Numbered from the stretch's first letter, positions 25,884 through 36,211 are shown. The stretch is DNA of 64,000 bases from Alphaproteobacteria bacterium (GCA_017999645.1 JAGNLJ010000010.1:1-64000), one strand, 5' to 3'. Numbers and translations are program-made. The notes: a model not told the origin generated them from the letters alone.

Positions 25884-27041
25884 ATGATTATTACCGACCA
25901 AGGGGAGCTGACGAAGCTCTGCGAAAAACTAAGTGCCTTTCCGTACATCACGATCGACACGGAATTCCTTCGCGAAAAAACCTATTACCCCAAACTCTGC
26001 CTCGTCCAGGTGAGCGATCCCGATGGCAACGCCGCGGCCATTGATCCGATTGACGGCAATCTGGATCTCGCGCCCCTCTTCGATCTTTTCATGAACCCGA
26101 AAGTCCTGAAGGTGATTCATTCGGGGCGACAGGACCTCGAGATTTTTTACAATCTTACGGGCAAAGTTGTGACGCCGTTTTTTGACACGCAGATTGCGGC
26201 GATGGTTTGCGGGTACGGGGATTCCATCGGCTATGAAAGCCTGGTGCGCGGGTTGACGGGGCACAGCCTTGATAAATCGGTGCAATTCACGGACTGGTCG
26301 AAGCGACCATTATCCAAGCGGCAGATTGATTACGCGCTGGGCGATGTGATTTATCTCGCGGAAATTTATAAAAAGCTGCGGAAGGAGCTTGAAAAGAACG
26401 GGCGCACCGAGTGGGTGTTCGAGGAAGAAGAAATCCTTGCGAATCCCGAGACCTACCAGAATTCACCGGAGCGGGCGTGGGAACGGATCAAGCTGCGCAG
26501 CCCGAAGCCAAAGATGCTGGCGATTTTAAAAGTGCTGGCGGCATGGCGCGAAAAGCGCGCACAGGACAAGAATTTGCCACGCAGCTGGATCATGAAAGAT
26601 GAAACTCTGGCCGACATGGCTGCGCAGATGCCGGAGACGGTGGATCAGCTCAAGAAAATTCGAGGCGTGACGCCGGACATGGCGGGCGGGCACATCGGAA
26701 AGACGCTGCTGGAGATTATTGCGAGCGCTGCGTCCTCGGATAAAAGCGCATGGCCAAAACCGGCGGAGCGCAAATTGATTTCGCCGCAGGCGACGGCGAC
26801 GATTGATATTCTCAAGATGCTTTTGAAAATCCAGGCGGCGGAGCACGGCGTGGCGGCGAAGCTGATTGCGGATCAGGATGATATTGAACGGATCGCGACG
26901 GAAGACCAGCCGGATGTATTGCCGCTGAAAGGCTGGCGATTTGAAGTGTTCGGGAGCGAGGCGCAGGCGTTGAAGGCGGGGAAAATCGCCGTGGGCCTCA
27001 AGAATTCCAAGATCACGAAATATAACGTTTCGGACCTGTAG
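25884..27041 (+). CDS. rnd: Ribonuclease D
   Basis: 385 residues. It is a 3'-5' exoribonuclease that trims tRNA precursors and other stable RNA. The DEDDy catalytic set is visible: D25 and E27 in TIDTEFLRE, the Asp in IHSGRQDLEIF, and Tyr/Asp in IDYALGDVIYL. HRDC domains follow from about residue 210 (KPKMLAILKVLAAWREKRAQ) with the second region more diverged. It is followed 3 bases later by sixA, so the two are probably co-transcribed. Confidence 0.95.
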   Translation: MIITDQGELTKLCEKLSAFPYITIDTEFLREKTYYPKLCLVQVSDPDGNAAAIDPIDGNLDLAPLFDLFMNPKVLKVIHSGRQDLEIFYNLTGKVVTPFFDTQIAAMVCGYGDSIGYESLVRGLTGHSLDKSVQFTDWSKRPLSKRQIDYALGDVIYLAEIYKKLRKELEKNGRTEWVFEEEEILANPETYQNSPERAWERIKLRSPKPKMLAILKVLAAWREKRAQDKNLPRSWIMKDETLADMAAQMPETVDQLKKIRGVTPDMAGGHIGKTLLEIIASAASSDKSAWPKPAERKLISPQATATIDILKMLLKIQAAEHGVAAKLIADQDDIERIATEDQPDVLPLKGWRFEVFGSEAQALKAGKIAVGLKNSKITKYNVSDL

Positions 27042-27044
27042 CCG

Positions 27045-27539
27045 ATGAAACGTCTGATGATACTCCGTCATGCTCAGACCGAGCCCGCCAGCGAAGGCGG
27101 CGACCGCGAACGCAAACTGACGCCCAAAGGACTGGAAGATGCGCGCGCGCTCGGCGAGATGATGACGGCGAAAAATTATGCGCCTGATTTTATTTTATGC
27201 TCGCCGGTGACGCGCACACGGCAGACGCTGGACCAGATGGTGGCCACGCTCGGGAAAATCCAGACCGAGTTTCAAAAGGTGATTTATGAAGGCGGATATG
27301 ACGAGATTTTGAAACTGGTGCGCGGCGTCGATGATTCCTGTGCGGCGTTATTAGTGGTCGGGCATAACCCGGCGATTCACCAGTTCGCAGCGAGCATGGC
27401 GCGCGAGGATCACGCGCTTACGGACAGGCTTTCGTTCGGGTACGCGCCCGCGACTTTATCTGTGCTCGATGTACCGCGCGCGCGCTGGGCTGATTTACAG
27501 CCGGGCGAAAATTCTATTATCGATTTAATCGAGACTTAA
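27045..27539 (+). CDS. sixA: SixA-family phosphohistidine phosphatase
   Basis: 164 residues, histidine phosphatase superfamily. The catalytic RH is in LRHAQTEPASEGGDRERKLT near the N-terminus, a second catalytic His is in VVGHNPAIHQF, and SPVTRTRQT gives the conserved Arg. SixA removes phosphate from phosphohistidines of phosphorelay or PTS proteins. The large hybrid kinase with a C-terminal Hpt at 32653-35784 is a conceivable but unproven substrate. Its stop overlaps the convergent hdaA stop by four bases. Confidence 0.88.
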   Translation: MKRLMILRHAQTEPASEGGDRERKLTPKGLEDARALGEMMTAKNYAPDFILCSPVTRTRQTLDQMVATLGKIQTEFQKVIYEGGYDEILKLVRGVDDSCAALLVVGHNPAIHQFAASMAREDHALTDRLSFGYAPATLSVLDVPRARWADLQPGENSIIDLIET

Positions 27540-28237
27540 TCTTCCTGAAGTTCGGAAAGGACCTGGCGGAGCAGCGGCACGGAGATGCCGCGTTTCTGCG
27601 CGAGGGCAAGTTTGTCGGCGCGTTCGACGATGGTGCGGGCGGCGTCGAAAGACCGTTCCATGCGGGGTAAAATATATTGAATGACATCGTTGGTGACGGA
27701 CATCTGGCGGTCGCTGAATTGTTTGATGAGGACAGAACCGAGCAACATGTCGTCGGGCGGTTGAATCGGGACGGTGAGCGAGGCGCGCACGCGGGAGGCG
27801 AGGTCCGGCACCGCGAACTGGGTCTGGGCGGGCGTCATGCGCATGGTGGCGAGGATGTTCCGCTTTTCACTCCAGAAAATATTGTAGAGATGGAAGAGAG
27901 TCGTTTCGGCCTGTCGGTCGCCGAGCCAGGGATCGAGACCGTCGATGACGAGATGTTTGCCCGCCTCGGAAATCTGTTCAGCCGTGCGGGAGAGCAGCAT
28001 TTCGGGACGGATCGTTTCGGCACCGGCACGGTCACGCCAGACGGCAGCGAGATGCGATTTACCCGACGCGGGCGGGCCGGAAATAATCATGAGCGGCGCG
28101 GGCCATTCGGGCCAGCGGTCGATCATGCTGACGGCGGCGACGTTGCAGGCGCCAACGAGGAAATCCTCGCGGCCCAGCGTCTGACGGCTGCCGAGATCTA
28201 ACGGGATTTGCTGGAGCGGCTCACCCACGCTTGTCAC
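27536..28237 (-). CDS. hdaA: HdaA, regulatory inactivator of DnaA
   Basis: 233 residues, a DnaA-like AAA+ protein lacking the DNA-binding domain IV. An N-terminal clamp-binding motif QIPLDL is at 10-15, the P-loop GPPASGKS at 54-61, and an Arg-finger region follows (LASRVRASLTV). With the loaded sliding clamp it stimulates ATP hydrolysis by DnaA and limits re-initiation. Its start overlaps the end of the permease gene by 17 bases, matching the conserved alphaproteobacterial run DUF2066-permease-hdaA. Walker B looks weak (LVIDGLDPW), as is common in this family. Confidence 0.9.
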   Translation of the reverse strand: MTSVGEPLQQIPLDLGSRQTLGREDFLVGACNVAAVSMIDRWPEWPAPLMIISGPPASGKSHLAAVWRDRAGAETIRPEMLLSRTAEQISEAGKHLVIDGLDPWLGDRQAETTLFHLYNIFWSEKRNILATMRMTPAQTQFAVPDLASRVRASLTVPIQPPDDMLLGSVLIKQFSDRQMSVTNDVIQYILPRMERSFDAARTIVERADKLALAQKRGISVPLLRQVLSELQED

Positions 28238-29285
28238 CTTTATAGAACGGGCTGTTTTTATATTGGCGGATGGCGAAGGCGGCGAGGACGCTGATGATCG
28301 CGGCGACGGGCACGGCGATTAAAAGGCCGAGGAAGCCGAGCAGGCTGGCGCCCGCCATAAGCGCAAAGAATATCCAGAGGGGGTGCAGGCCGACGCGGTC
28401 GCCGACGATTTTGGGGGTGAGAAGATTGCCCTCGATGATCTGGCCGATGATGAAGACGGAGGCCACGGCTAGCGCGAATTGCCATTCACCGGTCTGCAGC
28501 CATGCAGCCAGCGTAGCGACGAAAAAGCCGCCGACAGAACCGACCATGGGAATAATCGAGAGCAAGCCGGAAGCCAGACCGATCAGGAAACCGTATTTAA
28601 GGCCTAGAACGGTCAGAGCAACGGCGTAAGAGACCGCGAGGATGAGCGCAACAGTCACCTGCCCGCGGATGAAGCCGGAAAGCTTGGTATCAATCTCACG
28701 GAAGAGACCTAGAATCGTATCTCTACGTTTTGGCGGCATCAGGTCCTTGCCCCAAGCAATGATGCGGGGCCACTCCTTCATCATAAAATAGGCAACAATC
28801 GGCGTGATAACAATCAGGCCGATTATATGCAGGAAGGCCTGGCCGCCCTGCGCCACCCCGCCCGCGATAACGCCAGCGGCGGCAGCGGCAGCACCCGCAT
28901 GTTCCTTGGTTATTTCATTTAAGGCGGGCGTGCCTTCAGGATAAAGGAACGCCTCGAGCCGCGCGCGGTGCGGGGCGAATAACGCCTCGAGCTTATCGAG
29001 ATAAGCAGGAAGGGTGTTGTAAAATTCGGCGGTTTCACGGGCGAGAACAGGCAGAGTCAACGCCATAAGGCCGCCCACAATCACAGAAAAGATACCGAGG
29101 ATAAGCAGCGCGGCGGGACCGCGACCTATTTTCCTGCGGCCCAGCGCATCGACGGCGGGATTTAAAAGATAAGCGATGACCGCGCCCAGAATAAATGGCA
29201 GCAGAATTTCACTGAACACGAACAGCAGCAGAATAAATGAAGCAAGAGCCAGGCCCCAGAATATGAAATGGCGCTGCGCGGTCAT
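28221..29285 (-). CDS. AI-2E/PerM-family permease
   Basis: 354 residues with about eight membrane helices arranged as in the AI-2E transporter (PerM/TqsA/YdiK) family. These are an N-terminal pair, a pair after a periplasmic loop (about 55-150), and a C-terminal bundle with PMVGSVGGF and GLHPLWIFFALMAGASLLG, the best conserved family segment. The substrate is unknown; some members export autoinducer-2 or act as Na+/H+ antiporters. It is encoded between the DUF2066 gene and hdaA, all on the minus strand with tight spacing. Confidence 0.9.
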   Translation of the reverse strand: MTAQRHFIFWGLALASFILLLFVFSEILLPFILGAVIAYLLNPAVDALGRRKIGRGPAALLILGIFSVIVGGLMALTLPVLARETAEFYNTLPAYLDKLEALFAPHRARLEAFLYPEGTPALNEITKEHAGAAAAAAGVIAGGVAQGGQAFLHIIGLIVITPIVAYFMMKEWPRIIAWGKDLMPPKRRDTILGLFREIDTKLSGFIRGQVTVALILAVSYAVALTVLGLKYGFLIGLASGLLSIIPMVGSVGGFFVATLAAWLQTGEWQFALAVASVFIIGQIIEGNLLTPKIVGDRVGLHPLWIFFALMAGASLLGFLGLLIAVPVAAIISVLAAFAIRQYKNSPFYKGDKRG

Positions 29286-29298
29286 GGATTATTCCTTC

Positions 29299-30660
29299 CT
29301 AAAAGCGGCCTGTGTAGGAATCCTGTTGCCCGCGAGGCTGGATGGGATAGCCGTGCGGCGATGTGTCGCCGATCTGGTCACGCGGCAAGGGGCGCGAGGG
29401 CTGGTAGCCCGGCGGTTTAGGAGATTGTTGGGGCGATTGATAGGAAGATGGCTGCATTTGCTGGACCGGACGGCCGCCAACGACGAGATCATAAATAAGG
29501 TGGTTGCCGTCGGTCGGTGACTGGTAGCCGGCGAATTTCGGATGGGACAAGGTCATGCCGGCCTGTGCGAGCGCCTGACGGAGCATTTGTTCATCGCCAC
29601 GGAAGGCAAGCTCAACCAGCGCCTCGCGTGGGGAAAGCGATTTCAAAGTCGTATGCGTGATGGCGTTGACGCGGGCGAGCGATTGCTGTGTCCGCGCCCA
29701 TTCCTCGAGGCTGGCGATTTTCACGCGTGCGACGACGGCGTTTTTGGTTTCGCCGGGAACTTCACGGATGGTCGAGACGACGGTTTTTTCTTTCCAGTTC
29801 TGTTTCAAGGCGGTCTGCACTTCGCCGACGGCGCGGTCGAGCAGTTTGGAGAGCGTATCGCCGGGCTGCGCTTCGACGACCATCTCGCGGACATGCTCGG
29901 GCTGGCCGCGGTCGGTGCGGTAAAGGCTGACGGTTAAAGACGCGCCATTGACCTGATCGCTTTCGGTCGCGCGGGCAAGATTGCCGTCGGGCGCGGCGAC
30001 GGCGATGACGGCGTCACCTGCGTCATAACGTTTCAGGAGGGCTGCCAGTTTGGAAGGGTTATAGCTGAAGACATCGTCGTCGCCGATGTCGCTGACGTCT
30101 TCCAGATCGCCCATCGGGACGATGACCGGGACAAGAGCGCCGGCCGCGCCGCCGGTACGGTTCCACGCCCGCATCCAGCTATTGTAAGGCGACCATAAAT
30201 AGGTGCGACCGCCTGCCTGATAGAATGGCAAGATGACCAAGGGCGCGCTGGAGACGTTCGTATAGGAATTACCCTGAACATTCAGATAGCGCTCGACCGC
30301 GCTGGCGCGGAAACGAAACGTATAGGTTCCAATATAACGCACACTCGAAAGCTTTTCGGCGGTGACTTCGTAGTCCTGAACCATGGAAGAAATATTGGCT
30401 ACATCAGGCGCGGTGAAACCAGCCAGTTCCGATTCGGAGAGCATCCGGCCCGCCAGAACCATAAAGGCATCGGCCTGGGCCTTGTCGAAGGCCTGGTCGC
30501 GGGCGGCCAGGGCACTGTCAGCCGTAACGTCCACCTGGACCCCTTCCACCGTGAAAAGGTCGGCCTGCGCCAGCGCCGGGACGGCGGACAGTAAAAAACA
30601 TGCCAAAATCGCGTAAAGGACTGTACGGATTGCGCGAAAAGTCTTATAGATTGTGGCCAT
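29299..30660 (-). CDS. Exported DUF2066 protein
   Basis: 453 residues with a clear signal peptide (cleavage near ALAQA, residue 32). The body matches DUF2066: VEGVQVDVTADSALAARDQA near the mature N-terminus, then a mixed alpha/beta region. The final 60 residues are rich in Gln, Pro and Ser and probably unstructured. It is a periplasmic or envelope protein of unknown role, repeatedly found next to the AI-2E-type permease and purM in alphaproteobacteria. It is divergent from purM with a 58-base shared promoter region. Confidence 0.85.
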   Translation of the reverse strand: MATIYKTFRAIRTVLYAILACFLLSAVPALAQADLFTVEGVQVDVTADSALAARDQAFDKAQADAFMVLAGRMLSESELAGFTAPDVANISSMVQDYEVTAEKLSSVRYIGTYTFRFRASAVERYLNVQGNSYTNVSSAPLVILPFYQAGGRTYLWSPYNSWMRAWNRTGGAAGALVPVIVPMGDLEDVSDIGDDDVFSYNPSKLAALLKRYDAGDAVIAVAAPDGNLARATESDQVNGASLTVSLYRTDRGQPEHVREMVVEAQPGDTLSKLLDRAVGEVQTALKQNWKEKTVVSTIREVPGETKNAVVARVKIASLEEWARTQQSLARVNAITHTTLKSLSPREALVELAFRGDEQMLRQALAQAGMTLSHPKFAGYQSPTDGNHLIYDLVVGGRPVQQMQPSSYQSPQQSPKPPGYQPSRPLPRDQIGDTSPHGYPIQPRGQQDSYTGRF

Positions 30661-30718
30661 CGGACATCCTGTTAGGGGTGGAATGATGGTTATAACTCCC
30701 CCACACTAAAGATGCAAA

Positions 30719-31801
30719 ATGAAAGAAAGCGCATACAAACAAGCCGGAGTTGATATTGACGCGGCAGACGAGCTGATAGAGCGGATCAAGCCCCATATCA
30801 GGAAGACCAATCGCAGCGGCGTCGTTTCCGGCATCGGCGGTTTCGGCGCTCTGTTCGATCTCAAAAGCACGGGCTTCAAGGACCCTGTTCTCGTCTCGTC
30901 GACAGACGGCGTCGGCACAAAGATAAAAATCGCGATAGATACCAATACTCATGACACTATCGGCATCGACTGCGTTGCGATGTGCGTGAACGATATCGTT
31001 GTACAGGGGGCTGAGCCGCTGTTCTTTCTTGATTACTTCGCAACAGGCAAGCTGGAAAATGATGTTGCGGAAAAGGTTATCGCCGGCGTCGCGGCCGGAT
31101 GCCTTCAGGCGGGGTGCGCACTTATTGGCGGCGAAACGGCCGAGATGCCAGGTCTTTATGCGCCGGGGGATTACGACCTTGCCGGATTCGCCGTTGGCGC
31201 CGTCGAGCGCGATGGCGTGATCGACGGAAAGAACATCAAGGAGGGCGACGTTATTCTTGGGCTGGCGTCCAGTGGGGTTCATTCGAATGGCTATTCTTTG
31301 GTCCGGAGAATTATTAGCACGACACAGGGTTATACGTATGAAGGCAAGGCACCCTTTGGATCGGGTTCAATGAAGGACGCGGTGTTGACACCCACCAGAA
31401 TCTACGTGAAACCGGCGCTGGAAGCCATGAAAATCAAGGGCTCCAGCGGACAATCCTCAATAAAAGGCATGGCTCATATTACGGGCGGCGGCTTGTATGA
31501 AAACATCCCGCGGATTTTACCGGATGATGCATGCGCCCATCTTGACGCAAAGGCGTGGGAGTTTCTGCCTGTATTCAAATGGCTTTTGCAGGCCGGGCGT
31601 ATTGAACCGGCGGATATGGCGCGGACGCTGAATTGCGGCATTGGGCTGGTTGTCGTCGTGGAGCCTGCGCAGGCCGACGCGGTTAAAAAATCGTTCGAGA
31701 AATCGGGCGAGACGGTTTCGATCATCGGCAAGATTACGAAGCGCTCTAAAGACTTTGGAGACGCCGCAGTCATCATAGACAATCTGGACACATGGCAATA
31801 A
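30719..31801 (+). CDS. purM: Phosphoribosylformylglycinamidine cyclo-ligase
   Basis: 360 residues. This is AIR synthetase, converting FGAM plus ATP to 5-aminoimidazole ribotide in purine synthesis. N-terminal [20 protein letters not shown], the nucleotide motif [25 protein letters not shown] and [16 protein letters not shown] are diagnostic. It is 10 bases overlapped with purN, the usual pair. It is transcribed divergently from the DUF2066 gene. Confidence 0.97.
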   Translation: MKESAYKQAGVDIDAADELIERIKPHIRKTNRSGVVSGIGGFGALFDLKSTGFKDPVLVSSTDGVGTKIKIAIDTNTHDTIGIDCVAMCVNDIVVQGAEPLFFLDYFATGKLENDVAEKVIAGVAAGCLQAGCALIGGETAEMPGLYAPGDYDLAGFAVGAVERDGVIDGKNIKEGDVILGLASSGVHSNGYSLVRRIISTTQGYTYEGKAPFGSGSMKDAVLTPTRIYVKPALEAMKIKGSSGQSSIKGMAHITGGGLYENIPRILPDDACAHLDAKAWEFLPVFKWLLQAGRIEPADMARTLNCGIGLVVVVEPAQADAVKKSFEKSGETVSIIGKITKRSKDFGDAAVIIDNLDTWQ

Positions 31802-32403
31802 AGAAGATCAACCTTGCGGTTTTGATTTCCGGCAGCGGAAGCAATCTCCAGGCGTTGATCGATGCGTGCGCGGCGCCGGATTACCCGGCGAAAATCAACG
31901 TGGTGATTTCAAACAGGCCGGATGCGTTCGGGCTGCAGCGCGCAGAAAAAGCAGGCATTCCCGCTGAGACCGTTGATCATACGAAATACGCGAACCGGGG
32001 CGATTTTGAAAACGTGCTGCATAATGTTCTGGGCAAATATAATGTCGATTTGATCTGCCTGGCCGGTTTTATGAGAATCCTGACGCCGGATTTCATCGCG
32101 AAGTGGGAAGGCAAAATCATCAACACGCACCCTGCCCTGCTGCCCAGGCATGGCGGCGAGGGTATGTATGGCGATCATGTGCACAAGGCGGTGCTGGCGG
32201 CCGGAGATAAAGAGAGTGGCGTGACCATTCATTATGTGATCCCCGATGTGGACCGGGGTGAAATCATCCTGCAAAAACGCGTAAAGGTTGAGCCGGGTGA
32301 CACACATGAGGCCCTGGCCAGGCGTGTCCTGGCGGAGGAGCACAAGGCTTATGCAGAAGCCGTGCGGATGATTGCAGAAAAAAACTTGAAAAAAACCGCC
32401 TGA
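31792..32403 (+). CDS. purN: Phosphoribosylglycinamide formyltransferase
   Basis: 203 residues. It transfers a formyl group from 10-formyl-THF to GAR. It shows [17 protein letters not shown] near the N-terminus, [33 protein letters not shown] (catalytic His) and the later Asp in [10 protein letters not shown]. The segment after the catalytic His ([20 protein letters not shown]) differs from the common KGLHTHQRAL form but keeps the pattern. It overlaps purM by ten bases. Confidence 0.95.
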   Translation: MAIKKINLAVLISGSGSNLQALIDACAAPDYPAKINVVISNRPDAFGLQRAEKAGIPAETVDHTKYANRGDFENVLHNVLGKYNVDLICLAGFMRILTPDFIAKWEGKIINTHPALLPRHGGEGMYGDHVHKAVLAAGDKESGVTIHYVIPDVDRGEIILQKRVKVEPGDTHEALARRVLAEEHKAYAEAVRMIAEKNLKKTA

Positions 32404-32440
32404 GCGCTATCAATTAACAGAAGAGAATGGAGATTTATTC

Positions 32441-32590
32441 ATGGCCCAGCATACCCCCGTCGAGGCAGACCCCAAGGAAATCCAGCGCGCGCAGGAAACA
32501 TGGCACAACGCCACGAAGGCCGGAAAATGGGGCATTGTTGCCGTTGTTATTGTCCTGGCTGGGCTGGCGCTGCTTTTCATAGATTTCTAA
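32441..32590 (+). CDS. aa3-type cytochrome c oxidase subunit IV-like small protein
   Basis: 49 residues, ATG 32441, TAA 32588-32590, with GAATGGAG about 9 bases upstream. A soluble N-terminus contains QETWHNATKAGKWG, then one membrane helix (about 31-47). The Thr-Trp..Lys-Trp-Gly before the helix is the pattern of the bacterial aa3 oxidase subunit IV family (COX4_pro_2). It would be an accessory subunit of the terminal oxidase. The main oxidase genes are not in this window, so this is a lone copy beside purN. Confidence 0.8.
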   Translation: MAQHTPVEADPKEIQRAQETWHNATKAGKWGIVAVVIVLAGLALLFIDF

Positions 32591-32652
32591 AAACTTAACC
32601 ACTTTCATACAAAAGTTAATTATAATGGCGAAGGGGAGTTTTCCGTTTCGCA

Positions 32653-35600
32653 ATGTCACCTATACCCATGCCAAATTTAAGAATTTTGACCTTTGCCCTG
32701 CTCGGCCTGGCAGCGCTGCTTATGGCATGGCCGGTTTCGGCGCAGATCACGCGCACGGCGCGGATCGAGCTTGGCGAAACCACAAAAGAGCTTAATTTCG
32801 GCGCGGACGTCTATATTACCTTCGATAAGGAAAAAAGGCTGAACGAGCAGATCGTCGCCACCCGCCATGAAAACAATCTGCGCGGCGCACGGCAGGATTC
32901 CGACATCATCAATCTTGGCGTCGATCCAGGCCCGACATGGCTGGTGTTTTCCATCACCAACAATTCGAAACAGGAAGAGTGGGTTTTAGACTTCGGAATG
33001 TTCACCGAAGGCCGGATGGGCAAGGTGAAAAAACTGGTCGTTAAAAATCACACGCGCGATGAAACTTTCGTCCGCGCGATGCGCGAGGACGACAAACCGG
33101 AGTCCCTCGGCAAATCTCTGAGAGGCACCGGCATCCCGGTCAAGATAAGCATCCAGAAATCGGAACTTTTCGTCGTTTACATCGAAACCGAAGGAAACCT
33201 GCCGGCGACATTCGTGCCCAAGCTGACGAGCGAGCATGAACAGATGAATGGATTCTCGGCATCGAAGATCTCCGCATGGGTTTTGATTGCCTTCTTCATC
33301 GCCGCCGCGACATTCTTCGCGGCTGCGGCGTATCTTGAGAAAAAACCAACCTTCAGCCTTTTTTCTGCTTATTACGCCATGAATATGATCATGTTCGTGC
33401 TACTGCTGGTCGTTTTCTTTATTCCTTTTTCGCCGGGCGGTTATATCGCTGCGCTTTTATATCCGACCTGTTTCCTGATCGGCATCGTGATGACGTGGAT
33501 GTTCCTGGATATATCCGCGGAAGATTACAGCGATAATGCCGTCGTTCTTTCGCTTGGCTCGTTCATTGTCGTCAGTTCCCTGATCGCCGCCGTTCTGCCG
33601 GACCGCTCGACGGTTTTCAATGAGCTTTTGACATTCCTGCCCTGCACGATCGGTATGCTGGCACTCGCGGCGCTGGCGTTCAGCCATGCGCAGAACGGAA
33701 AATTCGCAGCGTACTATCTGGCCAGCGGATGGCTGATGGCATTCTTCGGCAGCATGCTGACCCTGCTCTCCGGCGCGCAAATTTTCGGCAGTAACGTGAT
33801 ACTCCTGAATGCTTACTGGATTTCGCTGGTGCCGCAGGCGCTGTTTTTTGCCGGCGGATTTTCGAAGAAAATTTTGGAAATGCGCGAAGCCGAGCGCGTA
33901 GCTTTCTCGCGCGAAAACCGCGCGGCGCAGTCATTGGCAAGACTCAAGCAATCGAAGGAAACAGCCGACCAGGCGAGATTACTGCGCGTTATCGAACGCG
34001 AACGAGAATTGATGGCCGAACTGCGCGAGCAGGAAATGCAGCGCACCGAAGAGATGCGCCGCGCCAAGGAAATGGCAGACCACGCCAACCGCGCGAAATC
34101 GGCATTCCTGGCCGTCGTCAGCCATGAAATCCGCACACCGATGACGGGCATCATGGGTATTTTGCGGTTATTCAGGGACACGAAACTTTCGAAAGAGCAA
34201 AGCGATTACCTGCTGACGATCCAGAAATCCGGCGACACGATGATGGTGCTGCTGAATGACATTCTCGATTTCGAAAAGATTGAGAGCGGCAATATGGAAC
34301 TCGAGGAGATCGATTTCGACCTGCCGAAACTAGTGCAAGGCGTTGTGACGTTGATGGCGGGCCACGCCGCCGACCGCAATGTTATGCTACAAAGCGATGT
34401 TCCGGCGGATTTCCCTGTAGCACTGATGGGCGACCCCACCCGTCTGAGACAAGTCCTGCTGAACCTCGTCAACAATGCAATCAAATTTACCGAAAATGGC
34501 AGCGTCACCATTCGCCTGCGCGCCACGCGTCTGGAAAATAAAAAAGACGGCGTGAAAGGCAATTACGAGATTTACCTGGCCGTAGAAGACACTGGTATCG
34601 GCATATCGGAAAAGGCGCAGGAAAAATTGTTCACCCCGTTCGAACAGGCCGACGCATCCGTCTCGCGCAAATATGGCGGAACGGGTTTGGGATTGGCGAT
34701 TTGCCGCAAGCTCGTCACAGCGATGGGCGGCACGATCAGCCTGTCGAGCCAGATCGGCGTCGGCAGCACGTTCTTTTTCTCGCTCCTGATGAAAGAAGGA
34801 AGCGCGGATGCGAGCGAAGAGAGTACACTCGACGATTACGCCACGCAGGATCCGGTGCCGTCCGGCCCACCATTGAGACTGCTTGTGGTCGAGGACAACG
34901 AGATCAACAGGAAGGTTCTTCAAAATTTCCTGGAGAAGCAGCATCATATGGTGTCGCTGGCGGACAGCGGAGAAATGGGTCTGGATATTTTCGGACGGAG
35001 CGAATTCGACGCGGTGTTCATGGATATCAATCTGAGCGGTATGAACGGCGTCGAAACCGCGAAAATCATACGCATGATGCCAGACAAGCGCATGGCAGAA
35101 ACGCCGATGATTGCACTGACGGGTAATGTCGATGAAGAAGACGTAAAGTCATTCCACCGCGCGGGTTTCAATGCCGTCATGGCCAAGCCGATCGATTACG
35201 ATCAGTTGATCCATCTGCTTAACGAGGTGCGCAAAAACAAGCCCGCGCATTCGGATTCAGCCGGCAGCACTCCGCCACCGCCGCGCCATGAGCCGCGGGA
35301 AGCCCCGCCGGAAGAAGAAGTTATAGAAATGCCGCCGCCGCAATATGCGCAGGACGATAGCATGCACAAAACCGATGAAGAACTCACACCCCTGCACAAA
35401 TTCCTGCAGGAACAGGAACAGGTCCCGGCAGAGAAAATGGATTTCAGCGCCGTATTCGATGTGAAAATGCTGGATGGGCTGCTGCGCTCACTTGGCAAGG
35501 ACCAGCTCATAGAGCTGCTCGACGGCTTCATACAAAAGACCGATGAGATCGTCGCGGCGTTAATGGCGGCCTCAGAAAAAGGCGATAATGTTGCGGCTCA

Positions 35601-35784
35601 TGAAAGTGCACATGAACTGCGCGGGATGGCCGCCAATTTCGGCATGAAGGAACTCGCGGCAATCGCGGCGGTCATAGAAAAAGCGATGCATAATAACCAG
35701 CCGGAAAAGGCGGTGCCTGAGATCGCGAAACTGCCAGAGGCCGCGGAGCGGACCAAAGCGGCGATCAGGTCATGGTTAAGCTAG
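32653..35784 (+). CDS. Hybrid histidine kinase with 7TMR sensor, receiver and Hpt domains
   Basis: 1043 residues. A signal-like helix (to about 31, VSAQ) leads into a periplasmic 7TMR-DISMED2-like domain (about 40-200). Seven membrane helices follow (about 205-405), then a coiled-coil, HisKA with H491 in AVVSHEIRTPMTG, and HATPase_c. A receiver comes next with phospho-acceptor D791 (VFMDINLSGMNG), then a Pro/Glu-rich linker (about 865-920) and an Hpt domain with H987 in AHELRGMAANFG. All parts of a His-Asp-His relay are thus in one chain, needing only a terminal response regulator. No regulator gene is adjacent; the lone receiver at 8629 is far away. It may sense a ligand in the periplasm. 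Confidence 0.93.
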   Translation: MSPIPMPNLRILTFALLGLAALLMAWPVSAQITRTARIELGETTKELNFGADVYITFDKEKRLNEQIVATRHENNLRGARQDSDIINLGVDPGPTWLVFSITNNSKQEEWVLDFGMFTEGRMGKVKKLVVKNHTRDETFVRAMREDDKPESLGKSLRGTGIPVKISIQKSELFVVYIETEGNLPATFVPKLTSEHEQMNGFSASKISAWVLIAFFIAAATFFAAAAYLEKKPTFSLFSAYYAMNMIMFVLLLVVFFIPFSPGGYIAALLYPTCFLIGIVMTWMFLDISAEDYSDNAVVLSLGSFIVVSSLIAAVLPDRSTVFNELLTFLPCTIGMLALAALAFSHAQNGKFAAYYLASGWLMAFFGSMLTLLSGAQIFGSNVILLNAYWISLVPQALFFAGGFSKKILEMREAERVAFSRENRAAQSLARLKQSKETADQARLLRVIERERELMAELREQEMQRTEEMRRAKEMADHANRAKSAFLAVVSHEIRTPMTGIMGILRLFRDTKLSKEQSDYLLTIQKSGDTMMVLLNDILDFEKIESGNMELEEIDFDLPKLVQGVVTLMAGHAADRNVMLQSDVPADFPVALMGDPTRLRQVLLNLVNNAIKFTENGSVTIRLRATRLENKKDGVKGNYEIYLAVEDTGIGISEKAQEKLFTPFEQADASVSRKYGGTGLGLAICRKLVTAMGGTISLSSQIGVGSTFFFSLLMKEGSADASEESTLDDYATQDPVPSGPPLRLLVVEDNEINRKVLQNFLEKQHHMVSLADSGEMGLDIFGRSEFDAVFMDINLSGMNGVETAKIIRMMPDKRMAETPMIALTGNVDEEDVKSFHRAGFNAVMAKPIDYDQLIHLLNEVRKNKPAHSDSAGSTPPPPRHEPREAPPEEEVIEMPPPQYAQDDSMHKTDEELTPLHKFLQEQEQVPAEKMDFSAVFDVKMLDGLLRSLGKDQLIELLDGFIQKTDEIVAALMAASEKGDNVAAHESAHELRGMAANFGMKELAAIAAVIEKAMHNNQPEKAVPEIAKLPEAAERTKAAIRSWLS

Positions 35785-35788
35785 AAGC

Positions 35789-36211
35789 TTAGCCAACGAT
35801 TTCTTCAGATTTAAAGAAATAAGCGATTTCGGTTTTCGCGTTCTCGAGGCTGTCGGAGCCATGGACGGAATTTTCACCGATGTTGAGCGCGAAATCTTTC
35901 CTGATGGTGCCGGGAGCGGCCTCTTTCGGGTTGGTTGCGCCCATGACTTCGCGGTTTTTCGCAACGGCATTGACACCTTCAAGAACCTGGACCACGACGG
36001 GCCCGGAGCTCATGAATTCGGTCAGTTCACCGAAGAAGGGGCGTTCTTTGTGTACGGCATAGAATCCTTCGGCCTGGGCTTTGGACATATGGATGCGCTT
36101 CTGGGCGACGATGCGGAGGCCTGCGGCTTCGAGTTTCGCGTTAATCGCGCCGGTCAGGTTGCGGCGGGTGGCATCGGGTTTGATGATTGAAAATGTGCGT
36201 TCCTGCGCCAT
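35789..36211 (-). CDS. ndk: Nucleoside diphosphate kinase
   Basis: 140 residues, full length. ATG at 36211 is preferred over 36235 because GAGGA lies 9 bases upstream and the product begins [18 protein letters not shown], the family start. The active-site His is H117 in NSVHGSDS. It transfers gamma-phosphate from ATP to other nucleoside diphosphates. It is convergent with the hybrid kinase, only 4 bases apart. Confidence 0.97.
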   Translation of the reverse strand: MAQERTFSIIKPDATRRNLTGAINAKLEAAGLRIVAQKRIHMSKAQAEGFYAVHKERPFFGELTEFMSSGPVVVQVLEGVNAVAKNREVMGATNPKEAAPGTIRKDFALNIGENSVHGSDSLENAKTEIAYFFKSEEIVG

